This document shows, piece after piece, positions 1 through 6,556 of a DNA stretch of 17,869 nt. Where the stretch lies: contig CAMLNJ010000007.1 of assembly GCA_946481225.1 (NCBI GenBank), forward strand, positions 1 to 17,869, read 5' to 3'. The notes under the pieces were generated by a model. It did not search any database. It had not been told where the DNA came from and saw only the letters and a program-made list of their open reading frames with translations. This DNA comes from an uncultured Verrucomicrobiota bacterium (GTDB taxonomy: Bacteria; Verrucomicrobiota; Verrucomicrobiae; Opitutales; Opitutaceae). A program made the translations under genes and the position numbers. The stretch's first letter is position 1. Each line of letters opens with the position of its first letter.

Positions 1-64
1 TTATGGGCTGGGGGGGGGCGACTGGGACGCGAACGGGGCGCGGGGGGAAACGGACTGGGATGCG

Positions 65-98
65 GGCGGCCGCGCGTGGGGATGGGGGCGCGGCCGCC
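65..98 (-). terminator. GC-rich hairpin after the lectin-protease gene
   Basis: An 11-base perfect inverted repeat (65-75 pairs with 88-98, 12-base loop) lies just past the stop codon of the minus-strand gene ending at 112. There is no T tract after it on the minus strand, so it is only a candidate terminator or mRNA 3' stabilising stem. The remainder of 1-64 shows no gene. Confidence 0.35.
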
Positions 99-111
99 GG
101 CGTCGGTTAAC

Positions 112-1059
112 TTACTTCACGAATTTCCATTGCTGGTTGTAGCTGCCGCCGCTGCTCCAGTTTTCCATGACGGCGCCGTTCGTGGTGGCGCCGCCGGTGT
201 CGAGGCACTTGCCGTTGCCGCGGTTGGTGAGCTTGAAGTAGCCGCTGTCGGTCTGGGTGAGCGTCCACTGCTGGTTGTAGCTGCCGCCGTTCGACCACTG
301 GCCGACGGCGGTGTCGTTGGCGGTGTTGCCGAGGGTATCGAGGTATTTGCCGCCGGTGACGCACTGGAGCTTGAAGTAGCCGCCGGAGACGAGGGTCACG
401 ACCCACTTCTGGTTGTTGCTCCCGCTGCCGTCGTGCTGGCGGACGGTGGCGCCGTCGGTGGTGGCCCCGTAGTTGTCGAGGTATTTGCCGCTGGCTCGGT
501 TCAAGAGCCGGTAGGTGCCGGGGGCGATGCCGATCGTGGGGTCGTCGAGTCCCATGTCGCGGCGCATGGCGCCGACCATGCCGATGTTGCGTTCGGGGTA
601 GACGCCCTCGGAGTCATAGTTCCAGCCGTAGGGCCAGAAGTGGTTGGTGTCGGCGCCGAGCGTGGCGCTGTCGCCGTCGAAGGCCTTGACGCGGGCGAGG
701 CCGTTGACGCCGGTCCAGGAGTTGCCGGAGCGGTTGTTGTTCCACGCGGTGTGGCCGCCGCCGATGGCAAGATAGTGGGCGAGTTCGTGCTGGGCGACGC
801 GGGCGTTGCGCGAGCCGCCGAACTGGATGCGCCAGCCCCAGCTGGCCTGGGCGGTGGGCACGCCGGGGACGTATTCCACGGGGACGTTGGAACCGTAATT
901 GGCGTAGGTGTTGTAGCGGCCCACGGCGGTGTTCATCGAGGCGGCGATTTGGTCGCGGATGCCGGTGTCGGAGGGGACCGAGACCCAATGCCAGGTCATG
1001 GCGGCTTGCGCGGTGACCGCGGCGAACGCCAGGGCCGCGAGTGCGAGTAGTTTTTTCAT
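112..1059 (-). CDS. Secreted HExxH zinc-protease-like protein with C-terminal ricin-type beta-trefoil lectin domain
   Basis: The protein has 315 residues. Residues 1-20 form a typical signal peptide (KK followed by an Ala/Leu-rich core and a TAQA-type cleavage site), so it is probably exported. Residues 21-170 carry HELAHYLAIGGGH at 91-103: an HExxH zinc site with a possible third histidine two residues further away than in classic metzincins. A conserved-looking NHFWPYGWNY segment follows at 139-148. Residues 180-315 form a ricin-B/QxW beta-trefoil with QKW at 217, QQW at 263 and QQW at 309, an exact 46-residue period. Seen: the signal peptide, HExxH and QxW motifs. Known: such trefoils bind sugars and are often fused to hydrolases. 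Inferred: a secreted metallopeptidase targeted to glycan or glycoprotein; no substrate is evident. The start is the ATG directly before the signal peptide; no Shine-Dalgarno is visible. The AraC-type regulator lies upstream on the same strand, 134 bases away. Confidence 0.85.
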   Translation of the reverse strand: MKKLLALAALAFAAVTAQAAMTWHWVSVPSDTGIRDQIAASMNTAVGRYNTYANYGSNVPVEYVPGVPTAQASWGWRIQFGGSRNARVAQHELAHYLAIGGGHTAWNNNRSGNSWTGVNGLARVKAFDGDSATLGADTNHFWPYGWNYDSEGVYPERNIGMVGAMRRDMGLDDPTIGIAPGTYRLLNRASGKYLDNYGATTDGATVRQHDGSGSNNQKWVVTLVSGGYFKLQCVTGGKYLDTLGNTANDTAVGQWSNGGSYNQQWTLTQTDSGYFKLTNRGNGKCLDTGGATTNGAVMENWSSGGSYNQQWKFVK

Positions 1060-1092
1060 GCGGATATCTTGTCGGGGTTGGGGGTTGTGAAG

Positions 1093-1118
1093 CCACCGGT
1101 GGACGGTGGACCGTCCAC
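1093..1118. promoter_or_regulatory. Overlapping palindromes upstream of the lectin-protease gene (candidate operator)
   Basis: A 10-base perfect palindrome, ccaccggtgg (1093-1102), overlaps a 9-base inverted repeat with a 2-base centre (gtggacggt at 1099-1107, accgtccac at 1110-1118). They lie 34 to 59 bases upstream of the minus-strand start codon at 1059, inside the 134-base gap after the AraC-type regulator gene, where a promoter would be expected. A 2-base loop is too small for an RNA hairpin, which favours a protein-binding DNA site. No convincing -35/-10 pair was recognised. Confidence 0.4.
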
Positions 1119-1193
1119 TTTAACAAGCCCGGGCCGCGCCCTGAATGGCCAAAACCCAACGTCGCATTTGCGAAACCCACCTTTCCTCGGGGA

Positions 1194-2129
1194 TTACCCC
1201 GAAGGCGGGCGTTCGCGCCCGGTGAAGCGTTCGCGGAAGCGGCCCGGCGGATGCCCGGTGCGTTTCTTGAACATCGCGGAAAAGGCGAAGGGGTCGCCGT
1301 AGCCGACGGAGGCGGCGATGTGCTCGACCTTGTGGTCGGTGGTGAGCAGGAGCTCCGCGGCGCGTTGGAGCCGGAGCTGGGTGAGGTGCTGCATCGGGCT
1401 GCGGCCGAGCTGCCGTTGGCAACTGCGTCGCAGGGCCTCGCCGCAGCAGCCGGCCTCGGCGGCGAGGCGATCCACGGTCCAGTCCTCGTCGAGCGAGGCG
1501 GCGACTTTTTCCCAGACCACGCGGAGGCGCTCGGGTTTTTTGCGCGGCCGGGCGAGGCGCAGCATCTGCCGGTGCACGAGGGCGCACCAGTGCTCCATGC
1601 AGGCGGTCTCGCCGCGACGATCGAGGCATTCGTGGCGGAGGCCTTCCACGGCGTGCAGGAGCGGTTTGGGATCGTGCTCGGCAAGGATGGGCGAGGCCGG
1701 GGCGAGAAGGGGTTCCTGGCGGGCGGGCCAGCGGTAGCAGACCCAGACGAGGCGCCAGGCCTCGTCGCCGATCGCGTGGTATCCGGCGGCGGCGTCTTGC
1801 GGCAGGAGCGCGGCGTAACCGGGCCGGAAGATGCGCCAGCGACCCTCGATCAGGATACGACCTTCGCCGCCGAAGCAGGCGAGCAGTTCAAAGGCGCGGG
1901 TGTGGCGACGCAGGAAGCAGTAGGGCGCGAAGGCATCGACGATCCCCAGATGCAGGATGTTGTAGCGAGGAAGGACGGGGCAGAGCGGCGCGCCGTCGAG
2001 CCAGAGTTGCGAGGCGGAGCCGGGCGCCTGCACCGCGCGATGCACGGTGCGGTCGCCGAGGACGGTCAGGTCGGAGACCGTCGTCGGCGCCGCGGGCGAG
2101 GCCGAGAGAGTAGAATGCGGGGTAAACAT
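1194..2129 (-). CDS. AraC/XylS-family transcriptional regulator
   Basis: The protein has 311 residues, a usual length for the family. The N-terminal part (about 45-135) reads as a cupin-like effector-sensing domain with short beta-rich stretches such as GRILIEGRWRIFRPG. The C-terminal 100 residues are a standard AraC double helix-turn-helix: the first HTH about 217-241 (WTVDRLAAEAGC...) and the second about 268-292, ending in the family signature region VGYGDPFAFSAMFKKRTG (275-292) followed by P-x-x-x-R. It is expected to be a cytoplasmic DNA-binding activator responding to a sugar; AraC-type regulators commonly control adjacent glycoside hydrolase loci. It lies between the lectin-protease and the sialidase-like/rhamnosidase pair, so either or both are plausible targets. 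The start is the only ATG before the conserved part and is preceded by no clear ribosome binding site. The TAA stop sits in the loop of a short hairpin (1187-1202). Confidence 0.93.
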   Translation of the reverse strand: MFTPHSTLSASPAAPTTVSDLTVLGDRTVHRAVQAPGSASQLWLDGAPLCPVLPRYNILHLGIVDAFAPYCFLRRHTRAFELLACFGGEGRILIEGRWRIFRPGYAALLPQDAAAGYHAIGDEAWRLVWVCYRWPARQEPLLAPASPILAEHDPKPLLHAVEGLRHECLDRRGETACMEHWCALVHRQMLRLARPRKKPERLRVVWEKVAASLDEDWTVDRLAAEAGCCGEALRRSCQRQLGRSPMQHLTQLRLQRAAELLLTTDHKVEHIAASVGYGDPFAFSAMFKKRTGHPPGRFRERFTGRERPPSG

Positions 2130-2148
2130 TCCGGGCGGTGGAGGGGCG

Positions 2149-2160
2149 CCGGATATCCGG
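2149..2160. promoter_or_regulatory. 12-base palindrome upstream of the AraC-type regulator
   Basis: The sequence ccggatatccgg is a perfect 12-base palindrome located 20 to 31 bases upstream of the regulator's start codon (minus strand). Its position fits an autoregulatory operator near the transcription start. GC-rich DNA makes short palindromes common, so confidence is low. Confidence 0.3.
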
Positions 2161-2265
2161 ACGCCGGATGCCGTATGGGCTGGGGTAATAGGCCCAATAG
2201 GAAGGAGGCCGTCGAAAGAGAAGTCCGTTTACGGGAAGGGCCGGGAGGGTGGACTTTTTGCATAA

Positions 2266-2505
2266 CTAATTCGCAAATCGTGCCGCGGGTGGCGGCGGAA
2301 CAGACGCGGGGCTGCACGGACGGGCGGGCGGATTGTCGTCGGTCTCGTCGCGGCCACGGCCGCTGAACTCTTTGGAGCAGCAGGAGCCGCGGCCGGCGTA
2401 GCACTCGGCGCAGAGCGTCTCCCCGTCGAAGCGGTAGGCGCCGAAGCAGCCGCAGGCGTCGCAGACGGCGGAGGGATCGAGGCGGAATTCGGTGGAATCG
2501 GACAT
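2266..2505 (-). CDS. Small cysteine-rich zinc-ribbon-like protein
   Basis: The protein has 79 residues and no signal peptide. Cysteines occur at 15, 18, 20, 32, 35, 42 and 43. The two CxxC knuckles (CDAC at 15-18 and CAEC at 32-35) are separated by 13 residues, which is the layout of a zinc ribbon; the extra CC at 42-43 may bind a second metal or be redox active. The C-terminal third is Pro/Arg/Asp-rich and probably disordered. I do not recognise a named family. The residue pattern in the first 45 positions is too ordered to be a chance reading frame, and the ATG is well placed. It is divergent from the sialidase-like/rhamnosidase pair and upstream of the AraC-type gene on the same strand (136-base gap), so it could share a transcript with the regulator. 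The function is unknown; a role as a small metal-binding or protein-interaction factor is inference only. Confidence 0.72.
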   Translation of the reverse strand: MSDSTEFRLDPSAVCDACGCFGAYRFDGETLCAECYAGRGSCCSKEFSGRGRDETDDNPPARPCSPASVPPPPAARFAN

Positions 2506-2512
2506 GGCGGAT

Positions 2513-2527
2513 CGTCACACGGTGACG
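2513..2527. promoter_or_regulatory. Inverted repeat in the divergent region before the sialidase-like gene
   Basis: The arms cgtcac (2513-2518) and gtgacg (2522-2527) with a 3-base centre lie just upstream of the zinc-ribbon gene start and about 155 bases upstream of the sialidase-like gene. The surrounding region (2506-2681) must hold promoters for both directions. A weak plus-strand candidate is ttggcc (2588-2593), 17 bases, then atagat (2611-2616). Neither is strong. Confidence 0.25.
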
Positions 2528-2681
2528 CGTTGCGGCGGCGTGGCGAACGCGACCGCGACTGCGCAACGAAGAGAACAAGCGCGAGGATTGGCCCGCGCGG
2601 GAGCGAGGGGATAGATGGCAGGGCGAAGCGGGGCCGGGTCTTCCTTCCGCCTAGAGTCCCGGTCGCCCCTTTCGTCACCCC

Positions 2682-3749
2682 ATGAAGCTCCTCTCGCTCC
2701 TGCTCTTTTCCGCCGCCTGCGTCCGGGCCGCGGTTTCGCATCCGGCTATCGTCCGGGCCGAGTTGATCAATCCCGGCGCGCCGTATCCGGAGTGCCACGC
2801 CTCGACGATCGCGGAGGCGGCGCCGGGGAAACTCGTGGCGGCGTGGTTCGGGGGGACGAAGGAGCGCAATCCCGACGTATGCATTTACGTCGCGCGCCAT
2901 GAGGACGGGCGCTGGTCGCCGGGTGTGCAGGTCGCCGACGGCCTGCAGGCGGATGGCGCCGCCCGGATGCCAACCTGGAACCCGGTGCTCTTCGCGCCGA
3001 AGGGGGCGCCGTTGCAGCTTTTCTACAAGGTCGGGCCGAATCCGCGCGAGTGGCGGGGCATGGCGATGGCGTCGGAAGACGGCGGCAGAACCTGGGGCGA
3101 GCCGCGGCGCCTGCCGGAGGGAGTGCTCGGGCCGATCAAGAACAAGCCGGTGCGGCTCGCGGACGGCTCGTGGCTCTCGCCGAGCAGCACGGAGGGCAAC
3201 AAGAGCGCCGAAGGGAACAAGGACGCGGAGGGTTGGCTCGTGCACTTCGAGCGCTCGCGCGACGGAGGGCGGACTTGGGAGAAGATCGGTCCGGTGAGAA
3301 AGGGGCCGGGCTTGGACGCGATCCAGCCGAGCATCCTGTTTCATCGCGACGGGCGCCTGCAGGCGCTTTGCCGGACGAAGCAGGGCGTGATCGCGCAGAC
3401 CTGGTCGGAGGACGGCGGGCAAACGTGGAGCGGGTTGACGGCGATTCCCTTGCCGAACCCGAACTCGGGCACCGACGCGGTGACGCTCGCGGACGGGCGG
3501 CAGTTGCTGGTCTACAACCATTCGGCGCATCGCGCGGACGAGGCGAAGGGAGACCGGTGGCCGCTCGACGTGGCGGTGTCGGAGGACGGGCTGAGCTGGC
3601 GGCGAGCGGTCACGCTCGAGGACGAGCCCTGCAAGAGCGGCTACGCCTACCCGGCGGTGATCCAGGCGGCGGACGGGCTGGTGCACGTCACCTACACGGT
3701 GGATCGTCGCGCGATCAAACACGTGGTGCTCGATCCGGCAAAGCTATGA
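2682..3749 (+). CDS. Secreted sialidase-like (BNR repeat) glycosidase, atypical
   Basis: The protein has 355 residues with a signal peptide (1-16, MKLLSLLLFSAACVRA), so it is exported. Asp-box motifs of the S-x-D-G-G-x-T-W type occur at 131-138, 192-199 and 242-249, with a degenerate one at 300-306, as in six-bladed sialidase beta-propellers. Other recognisable parts are the GKLVAAWFGGTKE strand (49-61) and YAYPAVIQ (321-328). The N-terminal region where true sialidases carry the arginine-containing F/YRIP motif instead reads PECHASTI (36-43), so the usual carboxylate-binding arginine is not obvious. Known: this BNR_2-type family is widespread in plant-polysaccharide degraders, and GH33-like enzymes can act on Kdo-type sugars in pectin. 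Inferred: hydrolysis of an acidic or pectic side-chain sugar; the substrate is unproven. EGNK occurs twice (171-174, 178-181). Its TGA overlaps the ATG of the rhamnosidase gene (ATGA), implying co-translation. No Shine-Dalgarno precedes the start. Confidence 0.88.
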   Translation: MKLLSLLLFSAACVRAAVSHPAIVRAELINPGAPYPECHASTIAEAAPGKLVAAWFGGTKERNPDVCIYVARHEDGRWSPGVQVADGLQADGAARMPTWNPVLFAPKGAPLQLFYKVGPNPREWRGMAMASEDGGRTWGEPRRLPEGVLGPIKNKPVRLADGSWLSPSSTEGNKSAEGNKDAEGWLVHFERSRDGGRTWEKIGPVRKGPGLDAIQPSILFHRDGRLQALCRTKQGVIAQTWSEDGGQTWSGLTAIPLPNPNSGTDAVTLADGRQLLVYNHSAHRADEAKGDRWPLDVAVSEDGLSWRRAVTLEDEPCKSGYAYPAVIQAADGLVHVTYTVDRRAIKHVVLDPAKL

Positions 3750-6448
3750 AGGGGTGTCTGCGTTTGACGGTGATGTTTGCGGCGACGGTGCTTCGTCTGG
3801 CGGCGGACTATCGCGTGGAGCGGCCGATGTGCGAGCTGGCGGTCGATCCGCTTGGCGTGGACGTGGAGCGCCCGCGGCTTTCGTGGCGGGTCGCGTCCGA
3901 CGAGCGCGGGCAGCGGCAGACGGCGTGGAGGGTGTTGGTCGCGTCGTCGCCGGAGGCGCTGGCGGCGGATCGCGGCGATTTGTGGGACAGCGGGCGCGTC
4001 GAGGGGGATCGCACCACGCTGGTGCCTTACGCGGGGCGGGCGCCGGCTTCGTCGCAGCGCGTGTTTTGGAAGGTGCGGAGCTGGGACAGCGAGGGGCGGC
4101 CCTCGGCGTGGAGCGGGCCGGCGAGCTGGACGACGGGCTTGCTCGCGCCGGAGGACTGGCGGGCGAAATGGATCGCGGCGAGCGGGAGCGAGCGGCTGGA
4201 GAACATGCTGCTGAGGCGCGAGTTCTCGGTGCGGACCGGGCTGCGGCGCGCGCTCGCGCATGTGTCGGGGCTCGGGCACTATGAGTTGTTTCTCAACGGC
4301 GCCAAGGCGGGGGAGGATCTGCTTTCGCCGGGCTGGACCGACTACAAGGACACGGTGCTCTACGACACGCGCGACGTGACCGCGTTGTTGTGCGAGGGGG
4401 CGAACGCCGTGGGGATTTCACTGGGCAACGGCATGCTGCACGTGACGCGGCCGGAGGGGCGTTTCGCGAAGTTCAAGGGCTCCTTCGGGCGGCAGCGGGC
4501 GATCCTGCATCTGCGGCTCGAGTATGCGGACGGCTCGGTCGAGACGGTCGCAACGGACGAAACGTGGAAGACGCGGGCCGGCCCGATCACGTTTTCGAGC
4601 ATCTATGGCGGCGAGGATTTCGACGCGCGGCGGGTGCCGGCGGGGTGGGATCGGCCGGGCTTCGACGACGCGGGCTGGACGCGGGCGGCGGTGTTCGACG
4701 GCGAGAGCGGGGTGTTGCGCGGGCAGAGTCATGCGGCCGAACCGGTGGCGCCGATCGAGACGATGGCGGTGGCGGCGACGCGCGAACTCGGGCCGGGCGC
4801 GGTGCTCTACGATTTCGGGCAGAACGCGTCGTTCATGCCGCGGATAACGGTGAGCGGGCCGGCGGGCTCGGCGGTGAAGCTGACGGGCGGCGAGGTGGTG
4901 AACGAGGACGGCACGATCAACCGCGGCACGATGGGCGGGGCGCATCGCGGCAGCGCGTGGTGGCAATACACGAAGGCCACCGACGGTGAGGAGAGCTGGT
5001 TCCCGCAGTTTTATTATCTCGGGTCGCGGTATGTTTATGCGGAGCTCCTGCCGGCGACGGAGGGCGGCCCGCGGCCGAAGGTGGAATCGGTCGAGATGGT
5101 GGTGGTGCATTCGACGGCGCGGCCGGCGGGGCGCTTTGCGTGTTCGGACCCGACGCTGAACCGCATCCGCGAGCTCGTGCGCTGGGCGCAGCGTTCGAAC
5201 ATGATGTCGATCCTCACCGATTGCCCCCATCGCGAGAAGCTGGGGTGGCTGGAGCAGAATCACCTGAACGGCCCCGCGCTGCGCTACGAGTGGGCGCTGG
5301 ATCGGCTGGCGGCGAAAAACGCGCGCGACATGGCGGAGGCGCAGACGTCGGAGGGGTTGATCCCGAACATCGCGCCGGAATACACGGTGTTCAAAGGGAA
5401 CTATCGCGCGGCGGCGGAGTGGGGCGCGTCGTTTATTTTGGTGCCGTGGCAGCAGTATGTCTTCACCGGAGACGACTCGCTGTTGCGAGAGCACTACGAA
5501 GCCATGAAGCGCTACTTCGCGTATCTGGAGGGGCGCGCGGCGGGCGGATTGCTCGCGGAGGGGCTGGGCGATTGGTATGACGTGGTTCTGGGGAAGCAGG
5601 GACGCGCGAATCTCACGCCGCCAGAGCTTACGGCGCCGGCGCACTTTTATCAGGACGCGGTGGTGCTGGCGAAGATCGCGCGTGCGCTCGGGCGGGTGGA
5701 GGATGCGGCGGCGTTCACGGAAAAAGCCGAGGCGATTCGCGGGGTGTTCAACCGCGAACTTTTCAAGCCGGGCGCGCCGGAGCTCTACGGCACGGGTTCG
5801 CAGACCTCGCTGGCGCTGCCGCTGGCGTTGGGGATCGTCGAGCCGGGGGATCGCGGGGCGGTGCTGGCGGCGTTGTTGAAGGATATCGAGACGTGGGGAT
5901 ATTCGACGACGGGGGCGATCGGAACGCGGTATCTTTTCCGCGCGCTGACGGACGCGGGGCGGGCGGATCTGGTTTATCGGCTGGTCACGAATCCGGATAT
6001 GCCGGGCTACGCGTTTCAGTTGAAGCAGGGGGCGACGAGTCTGGCGGAGTCGTGGACGGCGGAGACCGGCGCTTCGTGGAACCACTTCTTCCTCGGGCAG
6101 GTGACGGAGTGGTTTTACGCGGATCTCGCGGGTCTGCGTCCGGACGAGGCGTATCCGGGTTTCAAACACACGATCATCCGGCCGCATCCGGTGGCGGGGG
6201 TGGATTGGGCGGAGGCGGAGCACGAGACGCCGCACGGCCGCGTGGCGGTGCGCTGGGAGAGGAATGGCGGGGTGTTTCGGTTCGAGGCGACGGTGCCGGC
6301 GAACACGACCGCGACGATTTATGTGCCGGTCGGGGAGGGGCGGACGGCGCGGGTGGACGACGGGCGCGGGGTGGCGGCGCTCGGACGCGAAGGGGATCGC
6401 GCGGTGTATCGGGTGGAGTCGGGGCGGTATCGGTTTGAGGTGGAGTAG
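3746..6448 (+). CDS. Alpha-L-rhamnosidase, GH78 family, probably secreted
   Basis: The enzyme has 900 residues, typical for GH78, and removes terminal alpha-L-rhamnose. The start at 3746 overlaps the stop of the preceding gene; the frame stays open further upstream, but that part is antisense-quality sequence inside the sialidase-like gene. Residues 1-20 look like a short signal peptide. Order: N-terminal FN3-like domain (about 24-130), Bac_rhamnosid_N beta-sandwich (about 150-320, GLGHYELFLNG at 175-185), concanavalin-like domain (about 335-455), (alpha/alpha)6 catalytic barrel (about 460-790), C-terminal beta-sandwich (about 800-900). The catalytic loop is TDCPHREKLGWLEQ (491-504), giving D492 and the proposed general acid E497; the second carboxylate is E768 in LAESW. 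Where some characterised members have a further Asp, this protein has Q504 with E503 beside it. Its partner is the coupled sialidase-like gene; the pectate lyase downstream suggests rhamnogalacturonan or another rhamnose-rich pectin as substrate. Confidence 0.95.
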   Translation: MKGCLRLTVMFAATVLRLAADYRVERPMCELAVDPLGVDVERPRLSWRVASDERGQRQTAWRVLVASSPEALAADRGDLWDSGRVEGDRTTLVPYAGRAPASSQRVFWKVRSWDSEGRPSAWSGPASWTTGLLAPEDWRAKWIAASGSERLENMLLRREFSVRTGLRRALAHVSGLGHYELFLNGAKAGEDLLSPGWTDYKDTVLYDTRDVTALLCEGANAVGISLGNGMLHVTRPEGRFAKFKGSFGRQRAILHLRLEYADGSVETVATDETWKTRAGPITFSSIYGGEDFDARRVPAGWDRPGFDDAGWTRAAVFDGESGVLRGQSHAAEPVAPIETMAVAATRELGPGAVLYDFGQNASFMPRITVSGPAGSAVKLTGGEVVNEDGTINRGTMGGAHRGSAWWQYTKATDGEESWFPQFYYLGSRYVYAELLPATEGGPRPKVESVEMVVVHSTARPAGRFACSDPTLNRIRELVRWAQRSNMMSILTDCPHREKLGWLEQNHLNGPALRYEWALDRLAAKNARDMAEAQTSEGLIPNIAPEYTVFKGNYRAAAEWGASFILVPWQQYVFTGDDSLLREHYEAMKRYFAYLEGRAAGGLLAEGLGDWYDVVLGKQGRANLTPPELTAPAHFYQDAVVLAKIARALGRVEDAAAFTEKAEAIRGVFNRELFKPGAPELYGTGSQTSLALPLALGIVEPGDRGAVLAALLKDIETWGYSTTGAIGTRYLFRALTDAGRADLVYRLVTNPDMPGYAFQLKQGATSLAESWTAETGASWNHFFLGQVTEWFYADLAGLRPDEAYPGFKHTIIRPHPVAGVDWAEAEHETPHGRVAVRWERNGGVFRFEATVPANTTATIYVPVGEGRTARVDDGRGVAALGREGDRAVYRVESGRYRFEVE

Positions 6449-6462
6449 CGGCGAGGGTCCGA

Positions 6463-6483
6463 TCCCGCGGGCGGGACGCCCGT
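6463..6483. repeat. Small self-complementary intergenic element
   Basis: Two alternative short hairpins overlap here: tcccgc/gcggga (6463-6468 with 6471-6476) and cgggcg/cgcccg (6468-6473 with 6477-6482). The stretch gcgggcgggacgcccgtgcc resembles a palindromic unit that I associate with verrucomicrobial and planctomycete intergenic regions. Only this one copy is evident in the window, so repeat status rests on general knowledge. Confidence 0.3.
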
Positions 6484-6497
6484 GCCACACACGGAAA

Positions 6498-6527
6498 AAA
6501 GGCGCGCCGGAAACCCGGCGCGCCTTT
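6498..6527. terminator. Bidirectional rho-independent terminator
   Basis: A perfect 13-base inverted repeat (6498-6510 pairs with 6515-6527, loop aaac) sits between two convergent genes. The minus strand continues into six T (6495-6500 read in reverse) and the plus-strand arm ends in TTT. It should stop transcripts from both the rhamnosidase and the pectate-lyase-like gene, more efficiently for the latter. Confidence 0.88.
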
Positions 6528-6556
6528 GCGAGTGGAGATTCGTTCCACGGCCCGGT

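Noticed and set aside
76..1050. Long plus-strand frame opposite the lectin-protease gene
   Set aside because: Val/Gly/Ala-rich antisense shadow produced by high GC; the minus strand has a signal peptide and recognisable motifs.
1187..1202. Short hairpin tcgggg/ccccga at the AraC-type gene stop
   Set aside because: Only 6 bp, includes the stop codon and has no T tract; too weak to call a terminator.
3050..3745. N-terminal extension of the rhamnosidase frame
   Set aside because: It overlaps the sialidase-like gene in another frame and reads as low-complexity Arg/Ala/Gly sequence; the ATG at 3746 opens directly onto a signal peptide and conserved domains.
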